A stretch of 64,000 nt of DNA, taken from contig DHGT01000018.1 of assembly GCA_002402905.1 (NCBI GenBank), positions 31,443 through 95,442 on the forward strand. Direction: 5' to 3'. Below the pieces are notes generated by a model. The model had not been told where the DNA came from and did no database searches. It saw nothing but the letters and a program-made list of their open reading frames with translations. The position numbers and the translations under genes are program-made. Of this stretch, positions 38,017 through 46,624 are shown one piece after another. Each line of letters begins with the position of its first letter. Position 1 is the first letter of the stretch. This DNA is from Desulfatitalea sp. UBA4791. GTDB taxonomy: Bacteria; Desulfobacterota; Desulfobacteria; Desulfobacterales; Desulfosarcinaceae.

Positions 38017-38793
38017 ATGCGATATATAGTTGTTTGCCTTTTATGTCTAATGCTTTTCCCTGGGGGCGCTTTTTCCCAGGGAGTCGCCATGGACGGCACC
38101 CAGGTCGCCCAGAAAGTGTATGACCGCGATGACGGCGACGATTCCTATGCCCGGGTGAAAATGCTGATCATCGACAAACGGGGCCAAAAACGGCTGCGGA
38201 CACTGGTCACGGCCACCAAGGACTATCCGGAAGGCATCAAAATCTTCACCCGGTTTTACACACCGGCCGATATTGACGGAACCGCCTTTCTGACATGGGA
38301 AAACGAGAACGGGGACAACGACCAGTTCCTCTACCTGCCCGCATTGCGGCGGGTACGCCGCGTCGTCTCCTCCCAGAAAAAAAACCGTTTCGTCAATACC
38401 GATTTCACCTACGAGGATCTGGAACGCCGCAAGGTGGCGCTGGACGATCACCGGATTCTAAGGACGGAAACCTTCGCCGGCCACTCGTGCTGGGTGCTGG
38501 AAAGCACTCCCAAAAAGGCGTCGTCGTCTCAATATGGCAAACGGGTGAGCTGGATCGCCCAGGATCTGAACATGACACTCCGCGTCGATTTTTACGATCC
38601 GAACGGCAAACCGTTAAAACGCCTGCTTTTCAGCAGCCTCAAGGACATCGACGGCATATGGACCGCCATCGACACGGAAATGCAGGATCTGGAACGAGAG
38701 AGTCGCACGCTGATGCGCATTACCGACATCAAGTACAACCAGGGAATTCCGGACCGGGTATTTACCAAAGAGTATATGCAACACGGCAACTGA
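38017..38793 (+). CDS. Outer-membrane lipoprotein-sorting protein, LolA-like
   Basis: 258-residue periplasmic protein with a signal peptide (MRYIVVCLLCLMLFPGGAFS). The LolA-like fold is recognisable from KMLIIDKRGQKRLRTLVT, the FLYLPALRRVRRVVSSQKKN strand and RVDFYDPNGKPLKRLLF. This family typically sits next to MMPL transporters and outer-membrane barrel proteins and is thought to carry a hydrophobic cargo across the periplasm. First gene of a four-gene operon; the next gene starts 20 bases downstream. Confidence 0.88.
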   Translation: MRYIVVCLLCLMLFPGGAFSQGVAMDGTQVAQKVYDRDDGDDSYARVKMLIIDKRGQKRLRTLVTATKDYPEGIKIFTRFYTPADIDGTAFLTWENENGDNDQFLYLPALRRVRRVVSSQKKNRFVNTDFTYEDLERRKVALDDHRILRTETFAGHSCWVLESTPKKASSSQYGKRVSWIAQDLNMTLRVDFYDPNGKPLKRLLFSSLKDIDGIWTAIDTEMQDLERESRTLMRITDIKYNQGIPDRVFTKEYMQHGN

Positions 38794-38813
38794 GAAACCT
38801 TCAAGGAGAAGCC

Positions 38814-40325
38814 ATGACCAGAATGCCAAAAAGCAACTTCTTGCGCCTCATGCTCTTGTGCTGCTGCCTTTTGATGATGGCGCCGGGGGCACAGGCCCAG
38901 AACGCCACCGCTGGATCGGTGAATCAGTCGGCAGATGAGGCGCCCAACCCCTCGCCATGGGACGAAGCCGGGGCCAAGGATCCTTTCGGAGACGATGCCA
39001 AAGATCCATTTGCCGAAACAGATCCCCAAAAGGACGCATCCAGCCCCGCCCCCTGGGAAGAGGCACCCGCACGCAAGCAATTCGAATTTGACGGGCAGTT
39101 GAAAAACAAGTTCGCCTTCGACATCCACAAAGACAATCCCTTCGAGGATCTGTACCTGAATCATCTGCAGGTGCAATTGGGAGGCACCTACCGCCCCAGC
39201 TCGGCGGTCGAGACCAAAATCGCGGTCGGCGCCGACCTTTTTCACTACACCGACGACACCTCGGATTGGGAGAACGACAGCGACCTGCGCGTGTTCGACG
39301 CGTGGATCAATCTTGCCGGCTCGGGGTTCAATCTGAAGTTGGGCAACCAGATCGTCAGATGGGGCAAGACCGACGGCTACAGCCCCCTGGACAACGTGAA
39401 CCCGGAGGATCTGCGGGCCGGTATCGGCGGCCGGCGCGAGGACCGCAAGATCCACATTCCCATGGCCAACCTGGAAATCTTCACGGGGCCGGTCACCCTG
39501 CAGGCACTTTACATCCCCTTCTTCGTGAAATCCAAGTACGACAGAAAAGATACGGACTGGGCCCTGTTCGATCACTATGACGAGCAGGTCGGCGGCTTCG
39601 GCACCCGCCAGGAAGACGTGGCCAACACCTTCGAAAACGGCGAGGCGGGCCTCAGGTTGTCCGGCATCATCGGTAAAGTCGACTACGCCCTGAGTTACCT
39701 GACCGCCCACGAAGATGTCGGTTCCCTGGAATCACTGGCCGTGCCCCCGGGCTTCGCCCCGACCTTCAGCTCTCGGGTGATCCGGGATCTCACCGGCTAT
39801 GCCAGCCTGACGGACCAGGATATTTATCTACGCTACGACCGGCAGCACATATATGGGCTTGAAATGGAAACCACGCTGGCGGTTTTCGGCATCCGGGGCG
39901 ACTTCGTCTACACCGATTCGGTCAGCTTCGTGACCGAACAGTTGCAGCGCACCACCAAACCCGTGGCCCAGTATGTGCTCGGTGCCGATTACAACGGTCC
40001 CAGCGCCTTTTATATCAACGTTCAATTCGGCCAGGTCTTTATCCAGGATTTCGATGACGACATTCTCCTGGCCGACGAACTGAGCAGTAACATCAGCGGC
40101 ACCATCAGCAAGGAATTTTTAAACGGCGATCTCAAATTCGAATTCCGGTGCTTTTATGATCTGGATGGCGACGGTACGCTCTACAATCCTAAAGCCATCA
40201 TCAAGCCATGGCAGAATGTGAAAGTGGAACTGGGCGTCGAGCTTTTTGATGGCACCGATGAACACCCCCTCGGGTTTTACCGGGACAACGACCAGGCCTA
40301 TGTGCTGCTGCAATGGGCCATATAA
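38814..40325 (+). CDS. Outer-membrane beta-barrel protein (DUF1302-like)
   Basis: 503-residue exported protein: signal peptide (LRLMLLCCCLLMMAPGAQAQ), an acidic Pro/Asp-rich linker to about residue 85, then a predicted barrel with many amphipathic strands (LQVQLGGTYRPSSAVETKIA, FNLKLGNQIVRWGKTDGYSP). It ends in an aromatic strand (YVLLQWAI). The 'GxQxVxWG..DG..P.D..NP.D' block is typical of DUF1302-like barrels in MMPL/LolA operons. The start at 38814 is fixed by AAGGAG; the longer frame is antisense to nothing useful and overlaps the upstream gene. Likely the outer-membrane exit for the transported molecule. Confidence 0.8.
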   Translation: MTRMPKSNFLRLMLLCCCLLMMAPGAQAQNATAGSVNQSADEAPNPSPWDEAGAKDPFGDDAKDPFAETDPQKDASSPAPWEEAPARKQFEFDGQLKNKFAFDIHKDNPFEDLYLNHLQVQLGGTYRPSSAVETKIAVGADLFHYTDDTSDWENDSDLRVFDAWINLAGSGFNLKLGNQIVRWGKTDGYSPLDNVNPEDLRAGIGGRREDRKIHIPMANLEIFTGPVTLQALYIPFFVKSKYDRKDTDWALFDHYDEQVGGFGTRQEDVANTFENGEAGLRLSGIIGKVDYALSYLTAHEDVGSLESLAVPPGFAPTFSSRVIRDLTGYASLTDQDIYLRYDRQHIYGLEMETTLAVFGIRGDFVYTDSVSFVTEQLQRTTKPVAQYVLGADYNGPSAFYINVQFGQVFIQDFDDDILLADELSSNISGTISKEFLNGDLKFEFRCFYDLDGDGTLYNPKAIIKPWQNVKVELGVELFDGTDEHPLGFYRDNDQAYVLLQWAI

Positions 40326-40356
40326 AACTCAACCCAAGGGATAAAAACGACCCATC

Positions 40357-41547
40357 ATGCCGATCACTCTGAAGGCGGCGAGAACCGCAGAAGAAAAAAA
40401 CGAAGTCTACAGACTGAGATACCGGGTATTTGTCGAAGAGGAAAATCGCTTCGAGCACCCACCGGACCGGATCTTCGACTTCTACGATACGCTCGACGAA
40501 ACCGTTAATTTCGCTGCCATGGAACACGATAAGGTGGTCGGGTCGATGCGCGTCACCATCGATAACCCTGTTGGAATGCCGGCGCTCGATCATTACAACT
40601 TCAGCCGCCTGATAAAATCGACCCCCGGCAAATTCGCCGGCATCGGGTGGCTCTGCATTGCCAAAGGCTACCGCCGGCATCGCGGCATGTTGGCGGCTCT
40701 CTTTAAAATGATGGTGCGGGAGGCGAGGAATAGAGGCGTGCAGCATCTCATCGCGCCGCTGCACCCGGCCATCCTTCCGTTATTGAAGCGATTCGGCGCC
40801 AAACCGGTGGACAAGGAATTCTTTTCCGAGGAACTGCAGGTTCCCATGGTTCCCATTCACATCGACTTCGAGGATCTGCCGTCGGGCCTCAGAGAATTTT
40901 CCCAAGATCCTTTCCATATCATCTTTCAGGACAGCAACGAGCGACGCATCTACAGAGAGGGAGAAACCATCATCGAAAAGGGCCACCCGGGCGAAGAAGC
41001 CTTCCTGATCATGCGTGGATCCGTGGAGGTGCTGACCGGCAACTGTCTCCATAAGGCACTACGGGCGTCGAACAGCGCCGCCGATCTATCCGATGCCAGG
41101 AATCCTCTGCTGGGCCAGGGTCAGGTATTCGGCGAATTGGCCCTACTGGACGGCACCACACGAACCGCATCGGTCGTATGCCACTCCAAAGAGGTGGATG
41201 TGATGGTGTGGACCCGCGAGCAGGTCCTGGACCAACTCACCCTGGACCATCATAAAGCCATCAAGCTCTGTAAGGTGCTGGCCAACCGATTGCGCGTGCA
41301 GGTTGAAGGATTTGAAAAAAACGAGGCGAACGATGCGCTGGTGGCTACCATTGTCATGGATGCGTCCAGAGAAGCACGTAAAACCGTCGATGTGGCCTGG
41401 TTGTCGGCGCAGTGCGGTTTTCGCCCCAACGAAATGGGCGAGCTCATCGATAAGTGGGTCCAAAGCGGGGTGGTTCTCTTCGAGGACGGCAAAACCCTGA
41501 CCGTCCGCAATCCTGACCTTTTGAAAAACATGATCAAATGGAAATAG
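40357..41547 (+). CDS. N-acyltransferase fused to cyclic-nucleotide-binding and winged-helix domains
   Basis: 396-residue cytosolic protein. Residues 1-165 are a GNAT/autoinducer-synthase or FeeM-like acyltransferase (YRLRYRVFVEEENRFEHPPD, VGSMRVTIDNP, IGWLCIAKGYRRHRGMLAAL). Residues of about 180-310 form a cNMP-binding domain (IYREGETIIEKGHPGEEAFL, VFGELALLDGTTRTASV). The C-terminus of about 320-396 looks like a Crp-type winged helix (VAWLSAQCGFRPNEMGELID). This suggests an acyltransferase gated by a cyclic nucleotide, possibly also DNA-binding. It lies between the barrel and the MMPL gene with short spacers. Confidence 0.8.
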   Translation: MPITLKAARTAEEKNEVYRLRYRVFVEEENRFEHPPDRIFDFYDTLDETVNFAAMEHDKVVGSMRVTIDNPVGMPALDHYNFSRLIKSTPGKFAGIGWLCIAKGYRRHRGMLAALFKMMVREARNRGVQHLIAPLHPAILPLLKRFGAKPVDKEFFSEELQVPMVPIHIDFEDLPSGLREFSQDPFHIIFQDSNERRIYREGETIIEKGHPGEEAFLIMRGSVEVLTGNCLHKALRASNSAADLSDARNPLLGQGQVFGELALLDGTTRTASVVCHSKEVDVMVWTREQVLDQLTLDHHKAIKLCKVLANRLRVQVEGFEKNEANDALVATIVMDASREARKTVDVAWLSAQCGFRPNEMGELIDKWVQSGVVLFEDGKTLTVRNPDLLKNMIKWK

Positions 41548-41565
41548 GGATAAAATCCGCTTGCC

Positions 41566-44229
41566 ATGAACGACGTTCGCCCAGATCAACCGAAGCTGCC
41601 ACGAGAAGAGGCCATTCGAAAAAAACTCGAGGAAGCCGAACTCTATCTGCGCCAGGGACTCTTTGCGGAAGCCCGGCAGATCTACGACACCCTGCTGAAC
41701 TATCACCAATCCCGGCTCGTCATTTTCACCGATTCTAACGACCGGAGCGCCATCGAAACCGACATCGCCGCCCTCGAAGCCAAAGTCGCGGAAATTCGGC
41801 ACCGGGAGAAAATTTTCGAGCAGAACCACCGCGTGGCGGAAACGGCGCAAGAAGGCCCCGGCGATCGGTCTGCGACCCAACCGGTCCATGCCGTCCTCGG
41901 CAAGCTCGAAATCGTCGAGGCAGCCGAAGAGGCGCCCCATCGCGCCGCCGGGCCCCTGTTCAGCTTCAACACCATCTGCACGTATCCCAAAATTTTTCTT
42001 GTGGCATCGCTGATCCTGGCCGCCGTGTTTGCGGTATTCAATCCTTTTGTAAAAACAGTGAACAACGTCGACTACTTCCGGCTCGAAGACGATCCGGACA
42101 TGGACTTTTACGAACAGTTTAAAAAGATATTCGGTAACGACGAATTTTTTGTCATTGCCTTTGAAACCGACCCGCTCTTTTCAAAAGAGAAGCTGACCCT
42201 GCTGAAAAGCATCACCCAAGACCTGGAGACCATTGAAGATATCGAAAGCGTCACCAGCCTGGCCAACGTCGACGACATCATCGGCGAGCAGGATTATTTC
42301 GAAGTTCGCCCGTTTCTGGAAGAGATACCCGATGATCCGGATGCGCTCGCATCTTTAAGGGCACAGGCCACCCATAATTATCTCTATCTTGACAACCTGC
42401 TTCCCAAAGACGCCAGGACAGCGGCCATCCTGGTCCAGGCCTACGACCGGCCCGACGACCCCGATTACCGCCGCCGTCTGCTTTCCGAAACCGAGGCGGT
42501 TTTGCAGAAGTACAGGAAGGACGTTCCACATTTTTATTTAGGGGGCTGGACCACGACCAACCTGAGCCTCAGCCAGTACCTGAAAGCCGACATGATCGTG
42601 TTCGTGCCCGCCACCTATTTTTTAATAGCCCTGACGACCTGGCTTTTTTTCAGGAACATCCGCCTGACGATAGCGGCGGTGATCAACATCTCGGTTTGCC
42701 TGGCCGCCACCCGCGGTCTGCTGGGGATGACCGGTGTCGCGCTGAACAACGTGACCAGCATCGTCATCCCGCTCGTCATGGCGCTTTCCCTGTGCGACAC
42801 CGTGCACATCTTCTCGCACCTGGACAGAACCATCCTGGACAGTGCCGCGGACAAATACGACGCCCTGGCCAAAGTGCTCAAACGGGTGGCGTTGCCGTGC
42901 TTTCTCACCACAGTGACCACGGCCGTCGGTTTTTTTTCCCTGTCGTTCAGCCACATTACGCCAATCAAAGAGTTTGCCTGGATCGCCTCGGCCGGCATGG
43001 TGTTCGAATTCGTCTTTTCATTTTTCCTGCTGCCGCCCGTGCTCTTGTGGTTCCGGCCGGAAAAAATTTACCATCAGGCGCGCTCCGGGCAAAAGATGGA
43101 CACCTTTATCAGTCAACTCGGCGCATCCGTGCAACGCCATTACCGGGCCATTGCCATCACTGGCACTGCGGTTATACTGGTGTCAATCTGGGCCGCCACT
43201 CTCATCCGCGTGGAAACCAACCTGATCGAATTTTTCAAGAAAGAGAGCCCCGTGCGGACTGCTCTCGATTTCGTCGAAAACCGATTGAGCGGCGTAGGCA
43301 CCTTGGATGTCTCCTTCAAGGCCCAGGCGCTGGATGCCTTCAAACAGCCGTCCAACCTGAGGGTCATCGAAAGGCTCCAACAGTATATCGACTCCCTCGA
43401 CCCGGTCGACAAGACCATGTCATTCGTTGACTTTTTGAAAGACATGAATGCCTCTTTTCATGCCGAAGACATCCGTTACTACAGGATTCCCGCAAGCCCC
43501 GAACTGGTTTCGCAGTATCTGCTTGTATACGATTCCGACGACATCGAGGACTTTATCAACACAGACTATGACCATGCCAGAATTTCCGTCAGAATATCCG
43601 AACACTCCTCTGCAGGCCAAAAAGAGCTCATTGAAAGGATCAAAGCCTATATTCAGACCATCGACCACCAGGGCATCGACATCCGCGTCACCGGCAGGGC
43701 GGTAACCGATGCCAATGTCATCGACGCGCTCGTGCAGGGCCAAGTTTCCAGTTTGAGCATGGCTTTGGGGGTGATCAGTCTGATCATGCTGCTGGTGTTT
43801 CGATCGTTCAAGCTGGCCCTGTTGAGCATGATTCCCAATCTGTTCCCGATCGTCCTTAATTTCGGCATCATGGGCATGTTCAATATTCCCCTGGATACCG
43901 GCACGGCCTTGATCGCCGCGGTCGCCCTGGGAATCGCCGTGGATGACACCATCCATTTCCTTTCCGAATATCAGCTGCGCAGAAGCCAAAACATGACCAT
44001 GCCGGATGCCTTGACAGCCGCCAACGAAACCAAAGGACGGGCCATTGTGGCATCCTCCCTGATTCTCTGCATCGGCTTCGGCGTCCTGGGGCTCAGCCGG
44101 TTCGTACCCATCATCCATTTCGGGCTGCTCAGCGCCATCATCATGCTGACCGCCCTGATCGGCGACCTGGTTTTTCTTCCAACGATAATGCTCCTGAAAC
44201 CGGACAAATATCGACGGGCATCCGTCTAA
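41566..44229 (+). CDS. MMPL/RND-family transporter with cytosolic N-terminal extension
   Basis: 887-residue inner-membrane transporter. About 135 residues of hydrophilic, helical sequence with a TPR-like start (EAELYLRQGLFAEARQIYDT) precede the first membrane helix near residue 147. Two periplasmic loops alternate with two sets of membrane helices (about 345-510 and 725-880). The SSD/RND core is visible: IPLVMALSLCDTVHIFSH and ALGIAVDDTIHFLSEYQ. Proteins of this group export lipids or hydrophobic compounds. The N-terminal extension is unusual and could dock the neighbouring acyltransferase. Last gene of the operon. Confidence 0.88.
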   Translation: MNDVRPDQPKLPREEAIRKKLEEAELYLRQGLFAEARQIYDTLLNYHQSRLVIFTDSNDRSAIETDIAALEAKVAEIRHREKIFEQNHRVAETAQEGPGDRSATQPVHAVLGKLEIVEAAEEAPHRAAGPLFSFNTICTYPKIFLVASLILAAVFAVFNPFVKTVNNVDYFRLEDDPDMDFYEQFKKIFGNDEFFVIAFETDPLFSKEKLTLLKSITQDLETIEDIESVTSLANVDDIIGEQDYFEVRPFLEEIPDDPDALASLRAQATHNYLYLDNLLPKDARTAAILVQAYDRPDDPDYRRRLLSETEAVLQKYRKDVPHFYLGGWTTTNLSLSQYLKADMIVFVPATYFLIALTTWLFFRNIRLTIAAVINISVCLAATRGLLGMTGVALNNVTSIVIPLVMALSLCDTVHIFSHLDRTILDSAADKYDALAKVLKRVALPCFLTTVTTAVGFFSLSFSHITPIKEFAWIASAGMVFEFVFSFFLLPPVLLWFRPEKIYHQARSGQKMDTFISQLGASVQRHYRAIAITGTAVILVSIWAATLIRVETNLIEFFKKESPVRTALDFVENRLSGVGTLDVSFKAQALDAFKQPSNLRVIERLQQYIDSLDPVDKTMSFVDFLKDMNASFHAEDIRYYRIPASPELVSQYLLVYDSDDIEDFINTDYDHARISVRISEHSSAGQKELIERIKAYIQTIDHQGIDIRVTGRAVTDANVIDALVQGQVSSLSMALGVISLIMLLVFRSFKLALLSMIPNLFPIVLNFGIMGMFNIPLDTGTALIAAVALGIAVDDTIHFLSEYQLRRSQNMTMPDALTAANETKGRAIVASSLILCIGFGVLGLSRFVPIIHFGLLSAIIMLTALIGDLVFLPTIMLLKPDKYRRASV

Positions 44230-44292
44230 TCAGGAGCGCTGCAGGCGATTCAATTCAGTCGGACAGGCCCGCAAATTTTATCACAGCTTAAT

Positions 44293-44428
44293 TTGAAGAC
44301 AGCGTAAAAGGTCGCAGATGCGTCATGCCGGCGAACGCCGGCATCCAGAACACATTAAAAAAATCGAATTCCGGCTTTAGTTTACCCCGGGCTTCGAGCG
44401 AGGCCGGGATAACCTGAAAACGAACTCC
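44293..44428. repeat. Palindromic intergenic repeat
   Basis: First palindrome intact, second one scrambled (CCCCGGGCTTCGAGCGAGGC). Confidence 0.8.
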
Positions 44429-44699
44429 TTACATTTTACTACTTCAGCATATTTAATTCTTTTCTATTGACAGGAAAATTTTATTTTGCCACGGTAAATT
44501 TATTAAAAACTCGTCACCCTTTATTCTTCAAAGGGGGTGATCCGAAAAAATGAAATTTTAACCTCTACTTTGGATGCTTCAATTTCCCCCTGAATGCTAT
44601 CCTCCTTCACTGATTCCAATTTCTATTCAGACTCATATTCCCGCCCGATTACCGGATCAAAGTCTGCCTGCGCAGGTGTCTGGACAGGTATGATAATTC

Positions 44700-44836
44700 A
44701 TCGGTAACGAACTTCATTCCAGCGAAATCCGGAATCTAGTATGTTCAATATATTCTGGATGCCGGATCAGAGCCTGCCCCGGACCACGATCCGGGGTCCG
44801 GCATGACGCCTCTGCGACTTTTTACAGGTTTATCTA
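44700..44836. repeat. Palindromic intergenic repeat
   Basis: Reverse copy with decayed first palindrome and expanded second palindrome. Confidence 0.8.
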
Positions 44837-44884
44837 GCTTGCCGGGCAAAAAGACACCGAATAGGACCAAGGATTCTAATTATT

Positions 44885-45700
44885 ATGGTTAGCTGTCAAC
44901 CATCCCTAAAAATGCGAGTGGCGCACCGAGGAAATCGTTGCTGCGTTTTTTCGGTATGGATCCTTTTACTCATTTTCACGATCAACTCGGTCTGGTCCAG
45001 CGCGTTCGCGTTTGACACCCAAGCAGGAGACGGCATGCGAGAAAGATTGCTCATCAGCGGAGATCGTAAAGGGCACGTGACGGTGAAGGAGGCCGTTTCC
45101 GGCCATGTGCGTTATAGATTCCAGATGGAAACAGGCGTGGTGAGAGAGTTGTATCTCCTCGATAACGGGAATACCCTCGTCGCGACCCAGAAGGACCATA
45201 CGGTTTTCTGGGATTTGGCAACCGGTTCCGAAATTCGACGTTTTGATCAAAGAATATACGGCTTCTCGAACAACGAAACCCTGTTTTTCACCTACAACAC
45301 GGACGGCGTGTTTTTACACGCCTATCCAAGCATGAAAGGCGTGTGCCAACTTTGCAAGGGACCCATGCTTGGCCCCGATGCGCACCTATTTTCGCCGAAC
45401 GATCAATTCTTAGCTATATTGTTTTCCAGCGGCAGACCCTCCAGCGATTCGCATTATCCGAGGAGCAACCCGGTTTTCAGGGGAAATACCTATTCAAAGT
45501 TATTTGATCTCCTTACCTGCCAGGAAATTCAGGAGTTTTCGAAACTCGATGTCGTTCGCTTAGGTGAATTCTCCTCCGATTCTACCGCTTACGATCTCAA
45601 AGAGGCTGAAATTTCCTTGGAAGGGAGACGCCTTTCAGGAGCATGGCGGTTCGATCTGACAAACAAAAACGTCACACATCGAAAGGAGGAAGACAAATGA
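44885..45700 (+). CDS. Exported beta-propeller-like (WD40-type) protein
   Basis: 271-residue protein with a hydrophobic export segment at about residues 23-43 (VFSVWILLLIFTINSVWSSA). Repeated short strand motifs follow (LLISGDRKGHVTVKEAVSG, LYLLDNGNTLVATQKDHTVF, HLFSPNDQFLAILF) that resemble WD40 or YVTN propeller blades. It is shorter than a full seven-blade propeller. The stop codon overlaps the start of the next PEP-CTERM gene (ATGA), so the two are co-translated. Function unknown. Confidence 0.6.
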   Translation: MVSCQPSLKMRVAHRGNRCCVFSVWILLLIFTINSVWSSAFAFDTQAGDGMRERLLISGDRKGHVTVKEAVSGHVRYRFQMETGVVRELYLLDNGNTLVATQKDHTVFWDLATGSEIRRFDQRIYGFSNNETLFFTYNTDGVFLHAYPSMKGVCQLCKGPMLGPDAHLFSPNDQFLAILFSSGRPSSDSHYPRSNPVFRGNTYSKLFDLLTCQEIQEFSKLDVVRLGEFSSDSTAYDLKEAEISLEGRRLSGAWRFDLTNKNVTHRKEEDK

Positions 45701-46509
45701 AAGGCAATCACAGTAAACCGATTGAGCATTTTTATCGGAAAAGCGGTCTGGCACTGCTGATCGTTGCCTTTTTATCCACGCCGGCTTTCGGGCTGCCTAT
45801 CGGCCCTTACCAGTTCGACGTGGCGGCAAAGGGTGAAACGGTCGGCAAGGTATCTGTTGTGGGCGAGGCCAGCGGCAATAATGAAGGGCTCCGGGGAAGT
45901 TTCGAGGTCACGAAGAAAAAAGATGGCGCCGCGATGACCGTCAAGGAACTCGAAACCTTTTTGGGCCAGGATCATCTGAACTGGTTTCAAAAGGTAATCA
46001 GCATCAACCCGGACATCCTCGGTGTGGACGAGCCCTTCATCGATCCGCCGGACGGGGGTTTCGGCGAGCAGTGGGCAGACGACCGGCCATGGTATTTTGA
46101 TGAATTCAGGCCACCGGACCAGCTCCCGCCAGGTAAAACCGAATGGGACGAAAGCTATCTGCTGGACTCCAATGTGAATGGCTCGACGCTCGGCTATTTT
46201 GACTTTCCCGGCGGTCAGCCGATCAATACCAGTATCCTTTTTGTCACATTTCTCGTCAGCGACTTCGGAAACAAGGTCTATGACACTCTGGGTGGATTCG
46301 CATGGACAGCCAGAATCGGTGCCGATGGTTTCACCGACATCATTGCCTTAGGAGGACCGGCGATATTCAAAAACGAGTACCTCAATGAGATAAAAGATGA
46401 GTTCGGCTACAGGCTGGTACCTGAACCCGCCACCCTGCTGCTTCTCGGCATCGGGATGCTCGGACTTTTTGGTTTTGCGAGAAAATGGACAAAATCGGTT
46501 TTGAGGTAA
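45697..46509 (+). CDS. PEP-CTERM sorting domain protein
   Basis: 270-residue exported protein. The signal peptide is SGLALLIVAFLSTPAFG and the C-terminus reads VPEPATLLLLGIGMLGLFG then FARKWTKSVLR. The ATG at 45697 is set by AAAGGAGG seven bases upstream and overlaps the preceding gene. The body shows no known domain. It is coupled to the propeller-like protein, hinting that the two act together at the cell surface. A palindromic terminator follows. Confidence 0.88.
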   Translation: MKGNHSKPIEHFYRKSGLALLIVAFLSTPAFGLPIGPYQFDVAAKGETVGKVSVVGEASGNNEGLRGSFEVTKKKDGAAMTVKELETFLGQDHLNWFQKVISINPDILGVDEPFIDPPDGGFGEQWADDRPWYFDEFRPPDQLPPGKTEWDESYLLDSNVNGSTLGYFDFPGGQPINTSILFVTFLVSDFGNKVYDTLGGFAWTARIGADGFTDIIALGGPAIFKNEYLNEIKDEFGYRLVPEPATLLLLGIGMLGLFGFARKWTKSVLR

Positions 46510-46577
46510 AACACTTTTGGACGTAGAAGGCGTTCATCCGGTAAACATGCTGGCGATTGGCCCACCTTCACGTCAAA

Positions 46578-46605
46578 AGCAGGGCTGTTGATCAACAGCC
46601 CTGCT
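46578..46605. terminator. Perfect palindromic terminator-like hairpin
   Basis: AGCAGGGCTGTTGA is followed directly by its reverse complement, giving a 14-bp perfect stem between convergent PEP-CTERM genes. The T run is poor on both sides, so efficiency is uncertain. Confidence 0.65.
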
Positions 46606-46624
46606 CGTATAGCGTGTCAAGCAA

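Larger units (their letters stand above)
44230..44884. other. Gene-free 650-base spacer
   Basis: It contains two palindromic repeats (44293-44428 and 44700-44836) and an AT-rich stretch (44430-44640). No gene was seen, and no sigma-54 site outside the repeats was convincing. Confidence 0.5.

Noticed and set aside
38295..38813. Upstream extension of the barrel frame
   Set aside because: It overlaps the LolA-like gene in another frame; AAGGAG and a signal peptide fix the start at 38814.
44640..44680. GG-N10-GC match CGGATCAAAGTCTGCC
   Set aside because: It belongs to the palindromic repeat family and lacks -24 and -12 consensus bases, so it is a chance match.
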